The notes under the pieces: generated by a model
Told to the model about the DNA's origin: nothing
What the model saw: only the letters and a program-made list of their open reading frames with translations
Databases searched by the model: none
Source of the DNA: Micrasema longulum
Lineage: Eukaryota; Arthropoda; Insecta; Trichoptera; Brachycentridae
DNA length: 64,000 bases
Direction of reading: 5' to 3'
NCBI GenBank assembly: GCA_022494885.1
Contig: JAGVSM010002388.1
Span: forward strand, 605,693-669,692
Made by a program: the position numbers and the translations under genes
Part shown: positions 21,890 through 33,180 of the stretch, one piece after another
How positions within the stretch are numbered: position 1 is the first letter of the stretch
How the letters are laid out: each line of letters opens with the position of its first letter

Positions 21890-22255
21890 TTCATGTCATA
21901 CATACACCGAAAAAATTGCGATTCAACTTATTATTGTCTTGAATAAAAATTGTCCTCTCTGAAGTAATGAGGAAGATGCCGATTTCCAAAGAGATACGGT
22001 TGAGTGAAGACATCGCTCTTCCTAATGGCATTACCATTAGCAAGCTGGTTTTGTAAGCAGGAAAATAAAATAGCTTGAGCACAAATTGTCGTTATTAACA
22101 TACAAAAAATAGTCTTCATTACATCTAAGTTGATCGTATTACAACGTATCAAATCTGAAAAAAACACACAAAAAAAAAACAAACTTTTTTTCTCCAAGCT
22201 ACTGTAGCCAAGCATTTCCCGTATCAAGTCTGCCTGGTGCAATTGAGGATAGTAT
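21890..22255 (-). mobile_element. LINE C-terminal relic (subfamily X)
   Basis: The minus strand reads YPQLHQADLIREMLGYSSLE, then FFSDLIRCNTINLDVMKTI, then after a frameshift LFYFPAYKTSLLMVMPLGRA and MSSLNRISLEIGIF. This is the tail of a CR1/Jockey-type LINE protein (L..R..LG..SLE.RR, DL..G.I..P.LL..I, P..R...N....RA...LN.IS..IDIF). Homologous minus-strand tails lie at 26890 and 44995. It faces the plus-strand LINE piece at 22330. Confidence 0.75.
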
Positions 22256-22329
22256 TCGTATTCTCATAATAATAAGTGTTGAAATTTATAATCTACTTCA
22301 GAGAGCGATAGCAAATATATATAATGAAT

Positions 22330-22585
22330 TAGACATATTGACTACATCGAGTCTGTCCAACACCGTTTTTTTTAGAAAAGTGGCATGGTTGCTCGGATTT
22401 CAAAGGGGTAATTATTCTTATTTTAAAATAGAGCAATCTCTTAATTTGTCTTCATTGGAGAAACGTGGAACTGAGATGGACCTTATATGGATTTGCAAAA
22501 TACTTAATGCTATAATGTATTATGTTGCATCTCTGCTGCAATCTATTTCATTTCATGTTCCTTACTATGAAGGTTCCCTGGGCTA
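22330..22585 (+). mobile_element. LINE C-terminal relic, same family as 60950
   Basis: FRKVAWLLGFQRGNYSYFKI, EQSLNLSSLEKRGTEMDLIW and ICKILNAIMYYVASLLQSIS match KIAWMLGLERNNYSYAEIES, MLNISSLQKRRTNIDSIYMF and GILNGIIDVPSLLGQVKFNI of the minus-strand element at 60950-61890. Both ends are cut, and no reverse-transcriptase core is present. Confidence 0.85.
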
Positions 22586-22697
22586 GTACCAAAAGCGTAA
22601 GATTGATCATCTTACCTTCTTGTAACAAAAATAATCAAGATACGCTGCAATTGGTGAACAAATGCATTGCCCAATGCACCATTAGGTGCGGATAGGG
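22586..22697 (+). repeat. SINE-A 3' half
   Basis: AAGCGTAAGATTGATCATCT, TACGCTGCAATTGGTG and a TTGCCCAATGCACCATTAGG end match the 3' part of the copies at 38625 and 48298. The tRNA-like head is missing. Confidence 0.75.
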
Positions 22698-22974
22698 ACT
22701 AATGATGGTAACCATGTCACCATAATTCAAAATCTGCTTTATATCAAATCTTCTAGGAGCAGCTTTTGTTTTTTGTGCCTCAATGTCAAGAATGTGTAAA
22801 TTTGTCACATAAGTTAGAATTCTTTGGGATAGATATTTCTGGTTTCCGTAGATTTCTTCGCCACTTAAACGGTGTGTAATTGGATTAAGCCGTATATATC
22901 ATAATTAAATAAAAAATTAGAAGGTCAAGACGTGTTATATCTCGCCTGGTTAGTGTTGTCATCATTTGTATTTT

Positions 22975-23640
22975 TAGGTTGATTTAAAATTTGTTTCCAG
23001 TATAATTTGGAGTGGTAGGTAAGTCATTGTGTAAAAGTTCTTTACTGTACAATATTTTTTACTGTCTTGCGTTGGGTTTTGCTTTATTAATCTAGCAGTG
23101 TTGTTTTTTTGTGTTATATTTGTGTATGTTATTGTTTTTGATTCATATCGTCTCAATTTTCGTCTTTTATTTTTTCTTTTTTTTAATTTTCTTATTTTCA
23201 AAATCGTGTAATTTTTGTATAGTTTAGTGGTTAGGGTCAGGTAGGGAAAGTTGTATGTTAGTTTAATCATTTTGTTCGGTTGTATTTGTATCCTTGTTTT
23301 GTCTATCTTGTTACTAGTTCTCCAGAAGCTTGTTTCTAGTTTCTCGTTAAGTTTGTAGAAGAGGCTTTGTAATAATGCCATTGCTTTGACGAGTCCATCT
23401 ATGTGTTTTGATCATTTTAACTGTTTATCTAAGGTGAATTATAGGTAAGTCAGGTATTTTTTGAAAGTTTTGTTGTTTTTTTTTATTTTTACGTTGTGGT
23501 CTTTTTTTGTGTTTCGATGTGTATTATATTGCATTTTCGACATTTCAGTTTCAGTGCTGCAGAGTTTATTTAAAATACATATAAAAATTTGATACCCACT
23601 AAGTCTTAAGACTTTTTGGTGGGACACATTTTTTTTTAAT
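22975..23640 (-). mobile_element. Jockey-like LINE reverse-transcriptase relic
   Basis: On the minus strand, KTFKKYLTYL is followed over two stops by FTLDKQLK, SKHIDGLVK and AMALLQSLFYKLNEKLETSF. In Jockey-like LINEs the matching region is KYLGVTLD..L.WK.HI....KKA...L..LYPLLN..SKL. The 135-residue open frame (22974-23381) that covers it is lysine/asparagine rich and loses the resemblance further on. The region is GT-rich on the plus strand. The resemblance is moderate, and the class is uncertain. Confidence 0.5.
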
Positions 23641-24650
23641 GACAGGTTTATTTTACATTATTTTATTTATATTATAAAAAATAATTTATTAACAGGCACT
23701 ATAAAGTATTTGGGAGATATTTCTTCAGTTCTTTTTTTTCATTTAAGGATCTTTCATGTTAATTATGGTTTAGTGTAAGGAAGTTTTTGTTTGTCGATTC
23801 CAATGGTTTTTGTACGTCATTGTTTGTAGTTTTAGTGAATTCTGTGTATTTTGTTTTTATTTAAGGGTCCGAAGTCATCCTGATAAATTGTATTTTTTCG
23901 CGTTTTGAAAGAATAATTGTTTTTTATAACAAAATCAATTCCTAACTTTTATTTTCAGCTCATTTTAAACCTGAGTTAAAATGTAAATATCTTCGATCAA
24001 AAAAATATTATATTTTTAGTTATTCTAAATAACTGCGTTTTGTGATGGATGAATTTTTTAAGCGTGTTGGAAGTTTCCAGATGAATCCGGTCGAGCAATT
24101 CAGTCAGTAATCATTTGACGACTTTTCTAGTGTTGTTATTTATGACCTCCGGCGTCACAAGTTTTCTTTCCCCCCTTAGTTCTGGTTTCGCTACCTTTTA
24201 TTGTTTTCTAGGGGCTGGGAAATGTCGCCCAAAGTTATACTTTTCAAGAGAAAGTAGCTGGGTAGCTAAATTTACCGAATTACTGACATATTTTGTTCCT
24301 TAATTTTTTTATTAGTGGGTAACGTTTGGATTATTGTTTATCAACACAGTAAAGCTTAGTTTATTTTGAAGTATTGACATTCATGACAATCACAAAATTA
24401 CTTGCTTCACAAAAAAAAACTTTTCGTTCGTGTAAAATTACATAGGTGAAAATCAAATTAATATCTAATTTTTATTTTAGTAGTTTTTATACCAAACAAT
24501 TGACTTATTGAAAACTGAAGATACGTTTCTTGTGTTTGCACGTTCTTTTGTTAGTGAATGAATTTGCAAAGTACTTCTATAAAATTCATTGCAACGAATA
24601 ATTTGTAAGTCAAGGCATTTACAGGTCCCATGATCTGTTATTGTCTGGTC
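23641..24650. other. Unassigned spacer
   Basis: A short frame at 24115-24303 starts only at TTG and shows no domain. Nothing else is supported. Confidence 0.35.
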
Positions 24651-24654
24651 AAGT

Positions 24655-24795
24655 CCACAGATGGAAGAGTTGATGAAATGTTGATGTTTGAACATGGCCA
24701 GAATGGTGAATGTTACATATTGAATAAAGTAATCAATCAAAATAGCTAATGATAAGTCATAAGCCATATAAATGCCCAAGACTCAATACATTCTT
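24655..24795 (+). repeat. Repeat D, 5' part
   Basis: ACAGATGGAAGAGTTGATGA, AACATGGCCAGAATGGTGAA and GATAAGTCATAAGCC match 3347-3470, with an internal change near 24720-24745. Confidence 0.65.
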
Positions 24796-24799
24796 CTCG

Positions 24800-25180
24800 A
24801 AAATTAAACTTCAGGTTAATATTTTTTTATTTTTTAAAAATTATTAATTTAATTTTACAATACGCCCAAGGGGAATATACAAAAAAATATACAGGTAAGT
24901 ACAAACATAGTGAGTAAAAATTTAAAAGATGAATAACGCTTTTTTTACATGTAGAAACAATAGAAAGCAAAAAAAAATAAAAATCATACTGCCATGCAAA
25001 ATAAAAAGTGAAACTTTACATAGTAAAAAAGGAAAAAAAATGGATAAGAAAAGTAATTGAATTAAAAAGCAAATTGTAAATAACTTTTAAAAAATTTAAA
25101 CAAAAAAATAAATACATTTACATATACTTATAAGTATAAAAAAATGATATCATCAAATTATTGTTAAAAACAAATAATAA
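24800..25180. other. AT-rich spacer
   Basis: No supported feature. TTTTACAATACGCCCAAGGG near 24855 could be an antisense LINE tail. Confidence 0.3.
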
Positions 25181-25184
25181 AAAT

Positions 25185-25545
25185 AAGTTAACAGTAATAT
25201 TCCTCAAGGTAAACTTTTTTTTAAATCCTTGTATTTTTTTCCATGAACCCTTTTTAATTAAATGATTTTTTATTTTATAATTTTAAATCGCATTGAATCC
25301 TTTATTTCTCTATCTAACATTTTTTCTACAAACGCCTACTCCTCCCTTACAGCAAAAATGAGATAAAAAACGTATGTGACCAACGAAGCGATACGAACCG
25401 GAAACGGACAAGGGAAGCGGCTTGGTAGGGAATGGGGTATGGGTTTGTGGAAGGGTTGCTGGTCCGACAAACGAAGAATTTACTGCATTTTCAGGTTATA
25501 AAAAAACTAGAATTTTATTTAAGTTAACCAAGTATCAAAAAATTC
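25185..25545. mobile_element. Foldback element H, copy 2
   Basis: Same plan as 4650-5078: left arm with ATTCCTCAAGGTAAAC (25200) and CTTTATTTCTCTATCTAACA, centre with GACCAACGAAGCGATACGAA and CGGACAAGGGAAGCGGC, right arm with GGTCCGACAAACGAAGAATT and reversed counterparts to about 25545. The outermost arm ends (CACGG..CCAGAC) are not clear here. Confidence 0.65.
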
Positions 25546-25679
25546 AACAATTAGGCAATTGAACTGAACAAACTAATTAATCCGAATCAACAAAATAATT
25601 AAAACCAAAAAACTAAAATAAATAAACACAAATCTATTGCCAAGCTGTATTGTCCTGCTGGTCCTGTCTTTTCTTTTGA

Positions 25680-25762
25680 AAACTATTAGTCCAACGCTGC
25701 AGAGACCAGTCTAGGGACAATGAAATATTGCAGAATAAACCATCTTAATACATATTTATTCA
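25680..25762 (-). repeat. SINE-A middle fragment
   Basis: AGTCCAACGCTGCAGAGACC, AGTCTAGGGACAATGAAATA and CATATTTATT match the middle of the minus-strand copy at 48298-48556. Confidence 0.5.
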
Positions 25763-25937
25763 AGCAATAAGCTTAATAAAATCTACAAGCTAATGTAAGC
25801 GCTGTGTAATAAGTAATAAGAAGTCTTGAAATCACTCAATATTTCATTCAAAATCTCGATTCGTTAGGTTATTTAAACAAAAGAACCGCTCTTAAATGAA
25901 CTCGTAAAAATATCTATTCAGAATAAATGACGGATGA

Positions 25938-26085
25938 TGTCGATCCTTCAGTCCTCCCCCTCTCTCTGATGAAATTGTTCTGATTCTAGGTCGTAGTATC
26001 CTCCTCCCTATAATCAGGCTGGCGAGGGTGGGGCAGAATCTCGGAACATTTCGGGGAGGGGGTTGCCTCAACTGAAACATTCTGC
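25938..26085. repeat. GC-rich imperfect foldback
   Basis: The left stretch (CTTCAGTCCTCCCCCTCTC, then GATGAAATTGTTCTGATTCT) is approximately the reverse complement of the right stretch (AGAATCTCGGAACATTTCG, then GGGAGGGGGTTGCCTCAACT). About 60 bases lie between. It could be a MITE unrelated to H; I saw only one copy. Confidence 0.45.
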
Positions 26086-26560
26086 AAATATTACACATTC
26101 TTTATGTGCCACAGGTGATGCTACGTATTAACTACATACTTTGATTCATACCGAGCGTCAAATTTTCACATTCGTCTGAAACCGCCTACTTTTAAAAAAA
26201 AACATTTATTACTGGTGATAAAAAATGTTTCTGATTTATTTGCGCTTTATCAAATGAAAAAAATATCAATCACTTGAATAGCGTGAAAACGATTTCAATA
26301 CGTTTTAGTAGGTAAATATTACATTTTAAACCACCCGTTCTTGTGATTTAACTGGCGCGGCGTTGAAAATTGCACTTAATTAATCGAGGCAACTACTTTG
26401 AATATTACCACGAATCTATGTATCTTTAAGTAAATATTAACGCACAAGGAAGAAATCAAATATTTAGGTATGTAAAATAATTTAAAATGAAATATTTTGT
26501 CCATCGGGATCTCGGAAAATGACAAAATATCGAGTACCTGGAGATAAATAATAAAACATT
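26086..26560. other. Unassigned spacer
   Basis: No supported feature. Confidence 0.35.
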
Positions 26561-26564
26561 GAGA

Positions 26565-26620
26565 AAGAATCTTGTTTGGCTTTAAAACCGGTCGGTGTAA
26601 AAAAATATTATTAGACGTAA
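26565..26620 (+). mobile_element. Penelope-type end fragment
   Basis: Near-identical over about 30 bases to 20019-20050, including AAACCGGTCGGTG (AAACCGGT at 26585-26592). No coding part is present. Confidence 0.45.
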
Positions 26621-26889
26621 TTTAATAAGATTACTTGGCAAAACACACATATAATTTCAAAAAGATGAGAAGAGTCACTGATTATCAGGTGGTCATTTGC
26701 TAACCTCAGGTTATCTAAGGTTAAGCTAAGGTAACCTCAAATTACCACTCATTTATGAAATACTAAAGAAATATATAAGACTTTCAATTTCAATTAATTC
26801 ATTTAAAAAAAATAACATGTACCGACATAACACAATTAAATTTAAGGCATACATATTATAACAAGAAAAAAAAAACGTTAAAGAAGCTT

Positions 26890-27245
26890 TTGTCAAAGTA
26901 ATAGGAGAATCCTGCTCCGGAAAACCCCTTCGGATACATGGAACACATCAACATCCAGAGCGATATTGTTCAGCATAGCTATAGCCCTTTTAACAGGCAC
27001 AACCATTGGCAGGTTGGTCATGTGTATTTGAATATAAAACAATCTATGCTGACGCTGTCTTAGGTAATTATCAGGAACATACAAACCAATGCTTCTCATA
27101 ACCTCAGGATTATCGACCAAATGTGATAAAAATGTGAAGTCTTATATACATTCCTTCTAGTCTTTAAACTGTTGTAGCCGAGCATACCCTAGAGAAACTC
27201 GGTCGGGTAGAGTCAAGGATAACATTTGCATTCTCTCATGTAGAG
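26890..27245 (-). mobile_element. LINE C-terminal relic (subfamily X)
   Basis: Minus-strand blocks are LTLPDRVSLGYARLQQFK, IGLYVPDNYLRQRQHRLFYI, HMTNLPMVVPVKRAIAMLNN and IALDVDVFHVSEGVF. These line up with the relic at 44995 (TNYLRARQHRSFFVLPECRT, NLPLLMPVGRMIGLLNSLPR) and with 21890. It is the C-terminal tail of a non-LTR reverse-transcriptase protein, 5'-truncated and frameshifted near 27130. Confidence 0.75.
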
Positions 27246-27394
27246 ATATCTCAGAAACTTCTTTTGGATTTTTTTATCATAAGAGAGTACTGCAGTTCAT
27301 TTAAAGATCTTAAAATCAACAGTATTTTAGTAATGCTAATGTGAAAGCGCCAATTGGTCAAACAAATAAGTTTATTTTTATTTTTAAAAAATGT

Positions 27395-27930
27395 TGCATA
27401 AAATACTACCACTACCATCACGCCATTTCCCCGTAGGGGTAGGCAGAGATAATGGACCGCCACACACGTCTATCCTGGCATACATTCCTAGGTTCTTCCA
27501 CATTCATACATATTGTCATACATGTCCTTCGGTTCTGTCTGCTTTTGACATGACCAGACTTAAGATTTTGGTTTATCTGATCATGCCACGTCTTTCTTGG
27601 TCATCTTCGTATCACGTTGCCGTTAATTTTTGCCATAAATACTTGTTTTACCATTCTTTCGTCGTCTATTTGTTCTATGTGACCAAACCATCTCACAGAC
27701 CCTTTCTTAATCTTATCAATTATACTTGACATTTACACCTTGCATGATTTCATCATTCGTAACCCGGTCATACATTAATTTTCCACACATTCGTCTAAGA
27801 GATCGCATTTCAACCGCGTTCACTCGGCTTTCATCCTTCCTCTGCCAGTTCCATGTTTCATTTCCATACATAAGTGTTGGGACTAAAGGTCCGTTGCATA
27901 AAATAAGTTTACATATTTAGTAACAGGGAA
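27395..27930 (-). mobile_element. LINE C-terminal relic (GRPRKTW family)
   Basis: Minus-strand blocks, 27905 to 27410: GPLVPTLMYGNETWNWQRKD, ESRVNAVEMRSLRRMCGKLM, YDRVTNDEIMQGVNVK, IDKIKKGSVRWFGHIEQIDD, ERMVKQVFMAKINGN, PRKTWHDQI, SGHVKSRQNR and VWRSIISAYPYGEMA then stop. The series YGxETW, EMR.LRR, DRVTNDEI, RWFGH, GRPRKTW and YP-stop is the hallmark of the post-core region of RTE/R1-like LINE proteins. There are several frameshifts. Sister fragments lie at 46390 and 63700. Confidence 0.85.
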
Positions 27931-28982
27931 TTTGCATAAAACTAGTGAATAGAAAATGAAAACAGAGTGTTCTTTATTAAGGATAGTCTCCATTTAACAT
28001 GGTTCAGCCTGTTCTAAGATAGAGATTTTTTATCTCTTAAAGCATAAGTAGTTTTATACTAATATAACAATAACAAAAAAATGTGGAAGTGTACCAATTA
28101 TTTTTAAATAAATGACTTATATATAAATATATGTAAGTTATTACATCATTACAATGGAGTTCCGTCAAATATTGTCAATAAGTAAAAAAGTATTTTGTTG
28201 GTAGGGTACTTTTTTGTATGTGAAATAAACTGTATTTATGAGGATGCACAATATCTAGATAAATGCAAATCTCAATATGAAAAAAAAAACATCAAAAAAA
28301 TTTAATTATTATTATTATAATAAATTCTACCTATCTTCTTATATAGTGATATAAGAATTAATAAAAAATTAATAGGAGGTAAAATGTATTTTAAAAATGT
28401 GATAAATGAAAAAAAAAGGGAGGAACAGTAATACATTATTTAAAGATATAACTGTTTCCCCGTGGGGAGAAACGACAGGCATTCGTGTTTTTAAATTTTT
28501 AGCCAGCAAACAATTGTCAAATAAATTAATTTGTTTAAGAAGTAGTCTGAGGTTAATCTAGAGTTATGTAAATGGCAGCTAAAAAAGCAAACAAATATTT
28601 ATTTCAAACGAAATTTGATCATCCAGAAGAAATTACCTTTGAAGTAGACGCGAGGGTCTGATTCAGAAAAGGTACGAGTGGAACTTCTCTTCTGTGAGTT
28701 CAATACAAAATGAGCTTTCGGATTGTAAGGTTCAACTTATGGTAAAGTAGGTTCAATTTACGATGTGACGTCAAAAGATAACATTGTCCACGTGTTATGT
28801 GTTCCAAGCTTTATTCTTTAAATCAGATGAAATCGTATATTGTCGCAAGAGAAAATTGATAATGTTTTTAACACACTTTTTCTAAGACTGTTCATACAAA
28901 CTAGAAAACGAAATGAAAGCATAGATAAATAACTTTTTAACAGATTGGCAATTTCAAAAAAAATAATTTTAAAAAAGAAGAA
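27931..28982. other. Unassigned spacer with a LINE scrap
   Basis: At 28450-28480, TTTCCCCGTGGGGAGAAACG resembles the extreme 3' coding end of the GRPRKTW LINE family (compare 27425, 46403). The rest holds nothing I recognise. Confidence 0.35.
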
Positions 28983-29143
28983 TTATTTGCGTTCTACCAA
29001 AAAAAATTTTTTTTTGATCATTTCAAACTAATTGTAAATAATTCGCTATTAGAAAATGAAAATCAAGTTGAGGTTGAGCGGGGTTTGAACACCGGACCTC
29101 ATCCGTGAGTCCACGACACTTGCCACGGGACCACAATTCGATT
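28983..29143 (-). repeat. SINE-C copy
   Basis: ATTGTAAATAATTCGCTATT, then GGGGTTTGAACACCGGACCT (reversed B box), TCCGTGAGTCCACGACACTT and GCCACGGGACCACAATTCGA (reversed A box and head). It aligns end to end with 39705-39895. Confidence 0.8.
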
Positions 29144-30670
29144 AATTACTGGTGGTGATAGATTCTTATTCAAAAAACAAGGAAAATCTTTTAATAAAAT
29201 AAACTATGGTTTTGTCAAAACGATTATATTCATTTACTTGTAAAATCGAGTTTTTGGTCTTGTACGTTTTGGTTCTTCAGATGAACATTGCAGTACTAAC
29301 AGAAATATCGACAAGAATACAAATGACTCAGAAATCGGAAATAGTACATTTACCGTTTAATTAAACACATATATGAATTAGTTTTTACTTTGTTCGAATA
29401 TAATTTTTATGATAATAATTGGATTCCACAACAATATAAAAATGTTGATAAAAAAAAAAACAGGTTGTTACCTATTCTGTATCATTTGATTCGTAATTTA
29501 AAATACAGCAAAACGATTATTTTTTACTTTCTAGTAATAAGTTTTTAATTATTTTTTGTATTGATTTGTACAAATAAAAGAAATTTTATTAAATTAATTA
29601 TCTCTTGCCGGTCGGAAATTTTTCATCATTGTTTAAATTAAAACCCGTTAAAATATTTCCGCATCGGATCATTACTAAAAATAAAAGTAGATTGATTTGA
29701 AACATTTATAAGGGTTGTCGAAAAGTTCATCCAGATTCGAAATTAATTAAAAGAGAAATAAGGTATCACGTTCATTATTACGATTCTAATTACAAAATAG
29801 ACACTAATCATGGATTGATAATAATCGCCACTAATTTTAAATTCATGATTATAATTTTTAATTAACTAACTTAATTTATTATTTATTAACTCAACTTAGT
29901 TTTATACCCATTGAGTCGATTTAATGAATGCAAGGTTTTTAGGCTTAAGTTAGGAAAATGGGTGGATAGAAAACTACCCCGAAGGGTTTCTTTTGTATTC
30001 TAGCTTTTAACTATTTGATTATATGGTATTTAGTACAATGGTGCTGAATATGAATCAGACATTGAACCGAATGTAAATTACAAATGTTAATTAATAAATG
30101 TGAGAAATATTTTGAGTTAGTTTTCGCGTAGAACTAAAGCTAGATTGTATGGGCGGTACATTGCTTTGGTTCATTATTTGATTAAAATATTTATTTTTTT
30201 ACTTTAAAAAAATTTTTAGGCATGATTAAAATTTTGACTACAAAATATTAATTATTATAGCAGTACTTCTAAATTTGAAATATAAAAGCTTTTGAAACTA
30301 AAATATGTTCATTTAACATATCAAAATGGTACTTTTGTAAGCAAATTTGCTTAAAGTTTCGGGTTTAGTTGTACGAAAAAAGAACACACCAGTTCGACAT
30401 CGATGAAAGTTAAGACGATAAAAATTGTACTCGAAATTGCACTGAGAAACAAAGAAGACGATAACATAACATTTACAAAAAATGCTGACACACAAATATA
30501 ATACCGGACGACAACAACACTACCACATTAAAAAAGCTAAGACTAACTTTATAAATAACTGTTTAGTATTTGTTTGTTTTAAATGCTATATTTTACTGAT
30601 AATTTGCAATTTATATGTAAAAAGAGTTTAACGCCGTTCACTTTAAATAAAGACAATTAAAAAAAATTTA
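29144..30670. other. Unassigned spacer
   Basis: No supported feature in about 1.5 kb. Open frames here are short and A/T-driven. Confidence 0.4.
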
Positions 30671-30672
30671 CA

Positions 30673-30744
30673 ATGAGTGACTTATGTTACCACTTGAAAA
30701 ATCACACTGGAGAGAAATTTAAAATCAACTTGAAAAACACATGA
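30673..30744 (+). pseudogene. C2H2 zinc-finger-like scrap
   Basis: A 23-codon frame reads MSDLCYHLKNHTGEKFK then INLKNT and stop. SDL..HLK.HTGEKF matches the helix and TGEKP-type linker between C2H2 zinc fingers (usually SxLxxHxxxHTGEKPF). No cysteine pair precedes it, and the upstream frame is closed by a stop, so it can be only a remnant or a chance match. Confidence 0.3.
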
Positions 30745-30905
30745 TAACTACACTTATCAGACGACAATTTTAAATTATCCTGCCGGGTCTTTTAAAATAA
30801 TATAAAATATATATGAAAAAAATCTTGAAATGTTCAACATGCAATATTTATTTTTAATTGCTATTTTACAGTAAAACACATAAAATATTTCATAATTCCA
30901 CTCAC

Positions 30906-31026
30906 CTGAATCGTGAGATTGATAAATTTTTTGAGCATTTAATGTACTCGTATCTACCAATCCGGTGTTTAATGTTTCATTTTGTGTTAAAAAGTGAATG
31001 GCGATGATGATACATAGACATTTCAT
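30906..31026 (-). CDS. Candidate first exon of a small secreted protein
   Basis: On the minus strand an ATG (31026-31024) opens a 40-codon frame beginning MKCLCIIIAIHFL, a short hydrophobic N-terminus like a signal peptide. It continues TQNETLNTGLVDTSTLNAQK and IYQSHDS up to a strong splice donor, CAG/GTGAGT (junction 30906/30905). The exon would end in phase 1, common for introns after signal-peptide exons. The frame stays open beyond the donor to 30775. About 75-85 bases upstream, a TATTTATA-type sequence (31108-31101) is a weak TATA candidate. I do not recognise the protein and found no second exon. Such a combination can occur by chance in AT-rich DNA. Confidence 0.3.
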
Positions 31027-31109
31027 TAAATTTTGCAATATAGAAGCACGCAAATATATAAAATAAATTTTGAAAAAATCCGTGAACCTACTGCAAGGCG
31101 TATAAATAT

Positions 31110-31980
31110 TTGCATCCTTCAGGATTTATCAATAAGGAAAGGTCGCTCCTCGACATCATGAAAAAGGATTTTATACTTTTACCACATATTGCATAAAAGA
31201 TCGAGAAGAGTAGCTCGAAAAGTAAGTAGTTAATAATAAAGACTACTTTTCCTTTACATTTTTTGATTACTTTTCTGTTTAGGCATACTAAAAAAACTTT
31301 TGTTGTTTATTACAACTAGTTTATTAATATAGTGCGTCATGTACCAAATTCGCCAAGAAAACTAACAATCAAAAATATAAATAATATCTTGTTAAAAGAT
31401 CGTTTAATTACCCCATACAACATAAAATATTTTATTATATTAAACAAGTTTTATTTACAAACCATTCTTGTCGATCCCGATGGAACAAAATAAATTATTA
31501 TTTATGGGTTTAGAAACTTAGTATGCCCAACAGCCAGATGTCCTTTGAGTTTGGTTTAATTGTTAACATTATTTTGAACATTAATGAAGCATATTACTTT
31601 CCCACTTGCCGTAGATTAACCTTCACCCTTTTCGACATTTATGGCTGCCGTTATTCTACCCTTAACATATGTTTTGGATTATCTGAACAGAGCACCTATT
31701 TTTAATCTACAATTTTTTACCGACCGGACGTTTGGTTTGATTAAAATATCTTTCTTCTATCTGATTATTTATAACGGTAATTCTACGTTTTTCCCATTTA
31801 CGTTTTTATTTTTTTTTACACAAATATCAATGGAGATGGAAAATGTGAAAAAAAATAATATTGCAACTTAAATAATAAATTTTTAGCAATATTTTGAATA
31901 TGTTCTAATGTTTGTAGACATACTAAAGTTCACTTCCGAGGAAGTTATTAAGATCTGAATTTATTGCAAGGCCATATGAT
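31110..31980. other. Unassigned spacer
   Basis: Two overlapping plus-strand frames (31523-31705, 31641-31871) are T-rich, without motifs. No other feature is supported. Confidence 0.35.
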
Positions 31981-31984
31981 TTGA

Positions 31985-32215
31985 TGATGTTATTCCGCCA
32001 ACTCGGCAGGGCCTAATTCAGCCAGATAATTTTCACCCGTATCATACTGGGTTATATTGTAAATAGTGAATATACAAAGGTTAATATGTAAGTATTGAAC
32101 AATTTGAATATTGAAAATAAGGATAGTAAGTGTACAATAGTAATAAATAATGTTAGAATAAGTATACATGTAAATATTGTGTCTATGTTTACCATAAAAC
32201 TAAATAAATTAAATA
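31985..32215 (+). repeat. Repeat K with A-rich tail
   Basis: CCTAATTCAGCCAGATAATT followed by TTCACCCGTATC resembles 2765-2832. The stretch ends with an ACTAAATAAATTAAATAATT tail at 32200-32220, which suggests the 3' end of a retroelement. Confidence 0.4.
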
Positions 32216-32639
32216 ATTAAAACCTTCTCACACGGTAAATTCACTTTTATAGCTGTTTGGAAAACTAAACACTGATTTCGAAGTAAATTTTCACAATTTG
32301 CAAGCGTTTTTCAAATGTTAACTGTTCCATTATTTAATAAAATATTGTTACAGAACGGGAATGCAGTAAAAAAACTGTTCCTATTAGTTTAACAAGTGAC
32401 AGTGCTAACTATCGAAAGTTGACAAAAAAACACCTGTAATATGATTTTTAAAGTAATTTAAATATTTAAATTTAGACCAGTGCAGTGTTTTTATCAATAA
32501 CATTTTGAGTATGTATATAAGAGGGCATTAGAAGCAAACTTATAAATCTCCATTGAAGGAATTACTGAGATATTTGCGAAAAACTTTAAAAAAATCATTC
32601 TGAGATGTTTAATTATGCTTTACTACCTCTTTTTTTTAA

Positions 32640-32828
32640 TAAAAAAGGAATATTTGAGTTTTTATGATTTACCCAAATATTTAATTTTGAGGGCCATTTT
32701 GAACAAGTTGTAAATAACTCACTATTAGAAAATTGGAATCGTGTTGGGGTAGAGTGGGATTTGAACCACAGACCTTCGGTCCGTGAGTCTGAGACACTAG
32801 CCACAGGATCACAACCCGATCAAATAAG
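32640..32828 (-). repeat. SINE-C copy, full length
   Basis: Reversed, it starts ATCGGGTTGTGATCCTGTGG with an A box region (GTGGCTAGTG), then the B box GGTTCAAATCCCAC (reversed at about 32756-32769). The body follows with TAATAGTGAGTTATTTACAA and GGCCCTCAAAATTAAATATT, and the tail is at the left edge. It is a tRNA-derived, polymerase III-type SINE. Confidence 0.85.
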
Positions 32829-33039
32829 AAAACTAAGTTTGCGCTGTCAATTAGTATAATTGAAATCTGTTTTTGCAAGATTTAGAGACGATTTTTAATT
32901 ACGCCATTATTTAGGTAGGCAGGTTTTTATGTATAGTTTGTTTTGGCATAAATATACCATTAACTAATTTTTCGTTTTTGGTGGAGATTTATAAGTTTGC
33001 TTCTAGTACCCACATATGTCAATTTTCTCTTCGGCGGTC

Positions 33040-33180
33040 CACCAACTCTTTGTCGATAAGCACTCTTAACTTCTGTCGTAACGTTTCCGGGTTTGATTCA
33101 CGGTGGGAATACAAAGAAAATGCGATAAATGAGCCCGAGAGTTCTGAGCACCAATTCAACTCACCACCATAATTGGACCT
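33040..33180 (+). repeat. Degraded SINE-B-like copy
   Basis: GTTTCCGGGTTTGATTCACG (B box region) and GGTGGGAATACAAAGAAAAT are followed by ACCAATTCAACTCACCACCA and TAATTGGACC, in the order B box, body, CACCA block seen in SINE-B. The A box region is not recognisable. Confidence 0.5.

Noticed and set aside
24115..24303. Possible secreted peptide (TTFLVLLFMTSG)
   Set aside because: The frame opens only at TTG, with no ATG, donor or conserved motif.
32613..32878. Minus-strand frames containing SDSRTEGLWFKSHST-type sequence
   Set aside because: They are read-through of SINE-C, as is the similar frame at 39686-39898.
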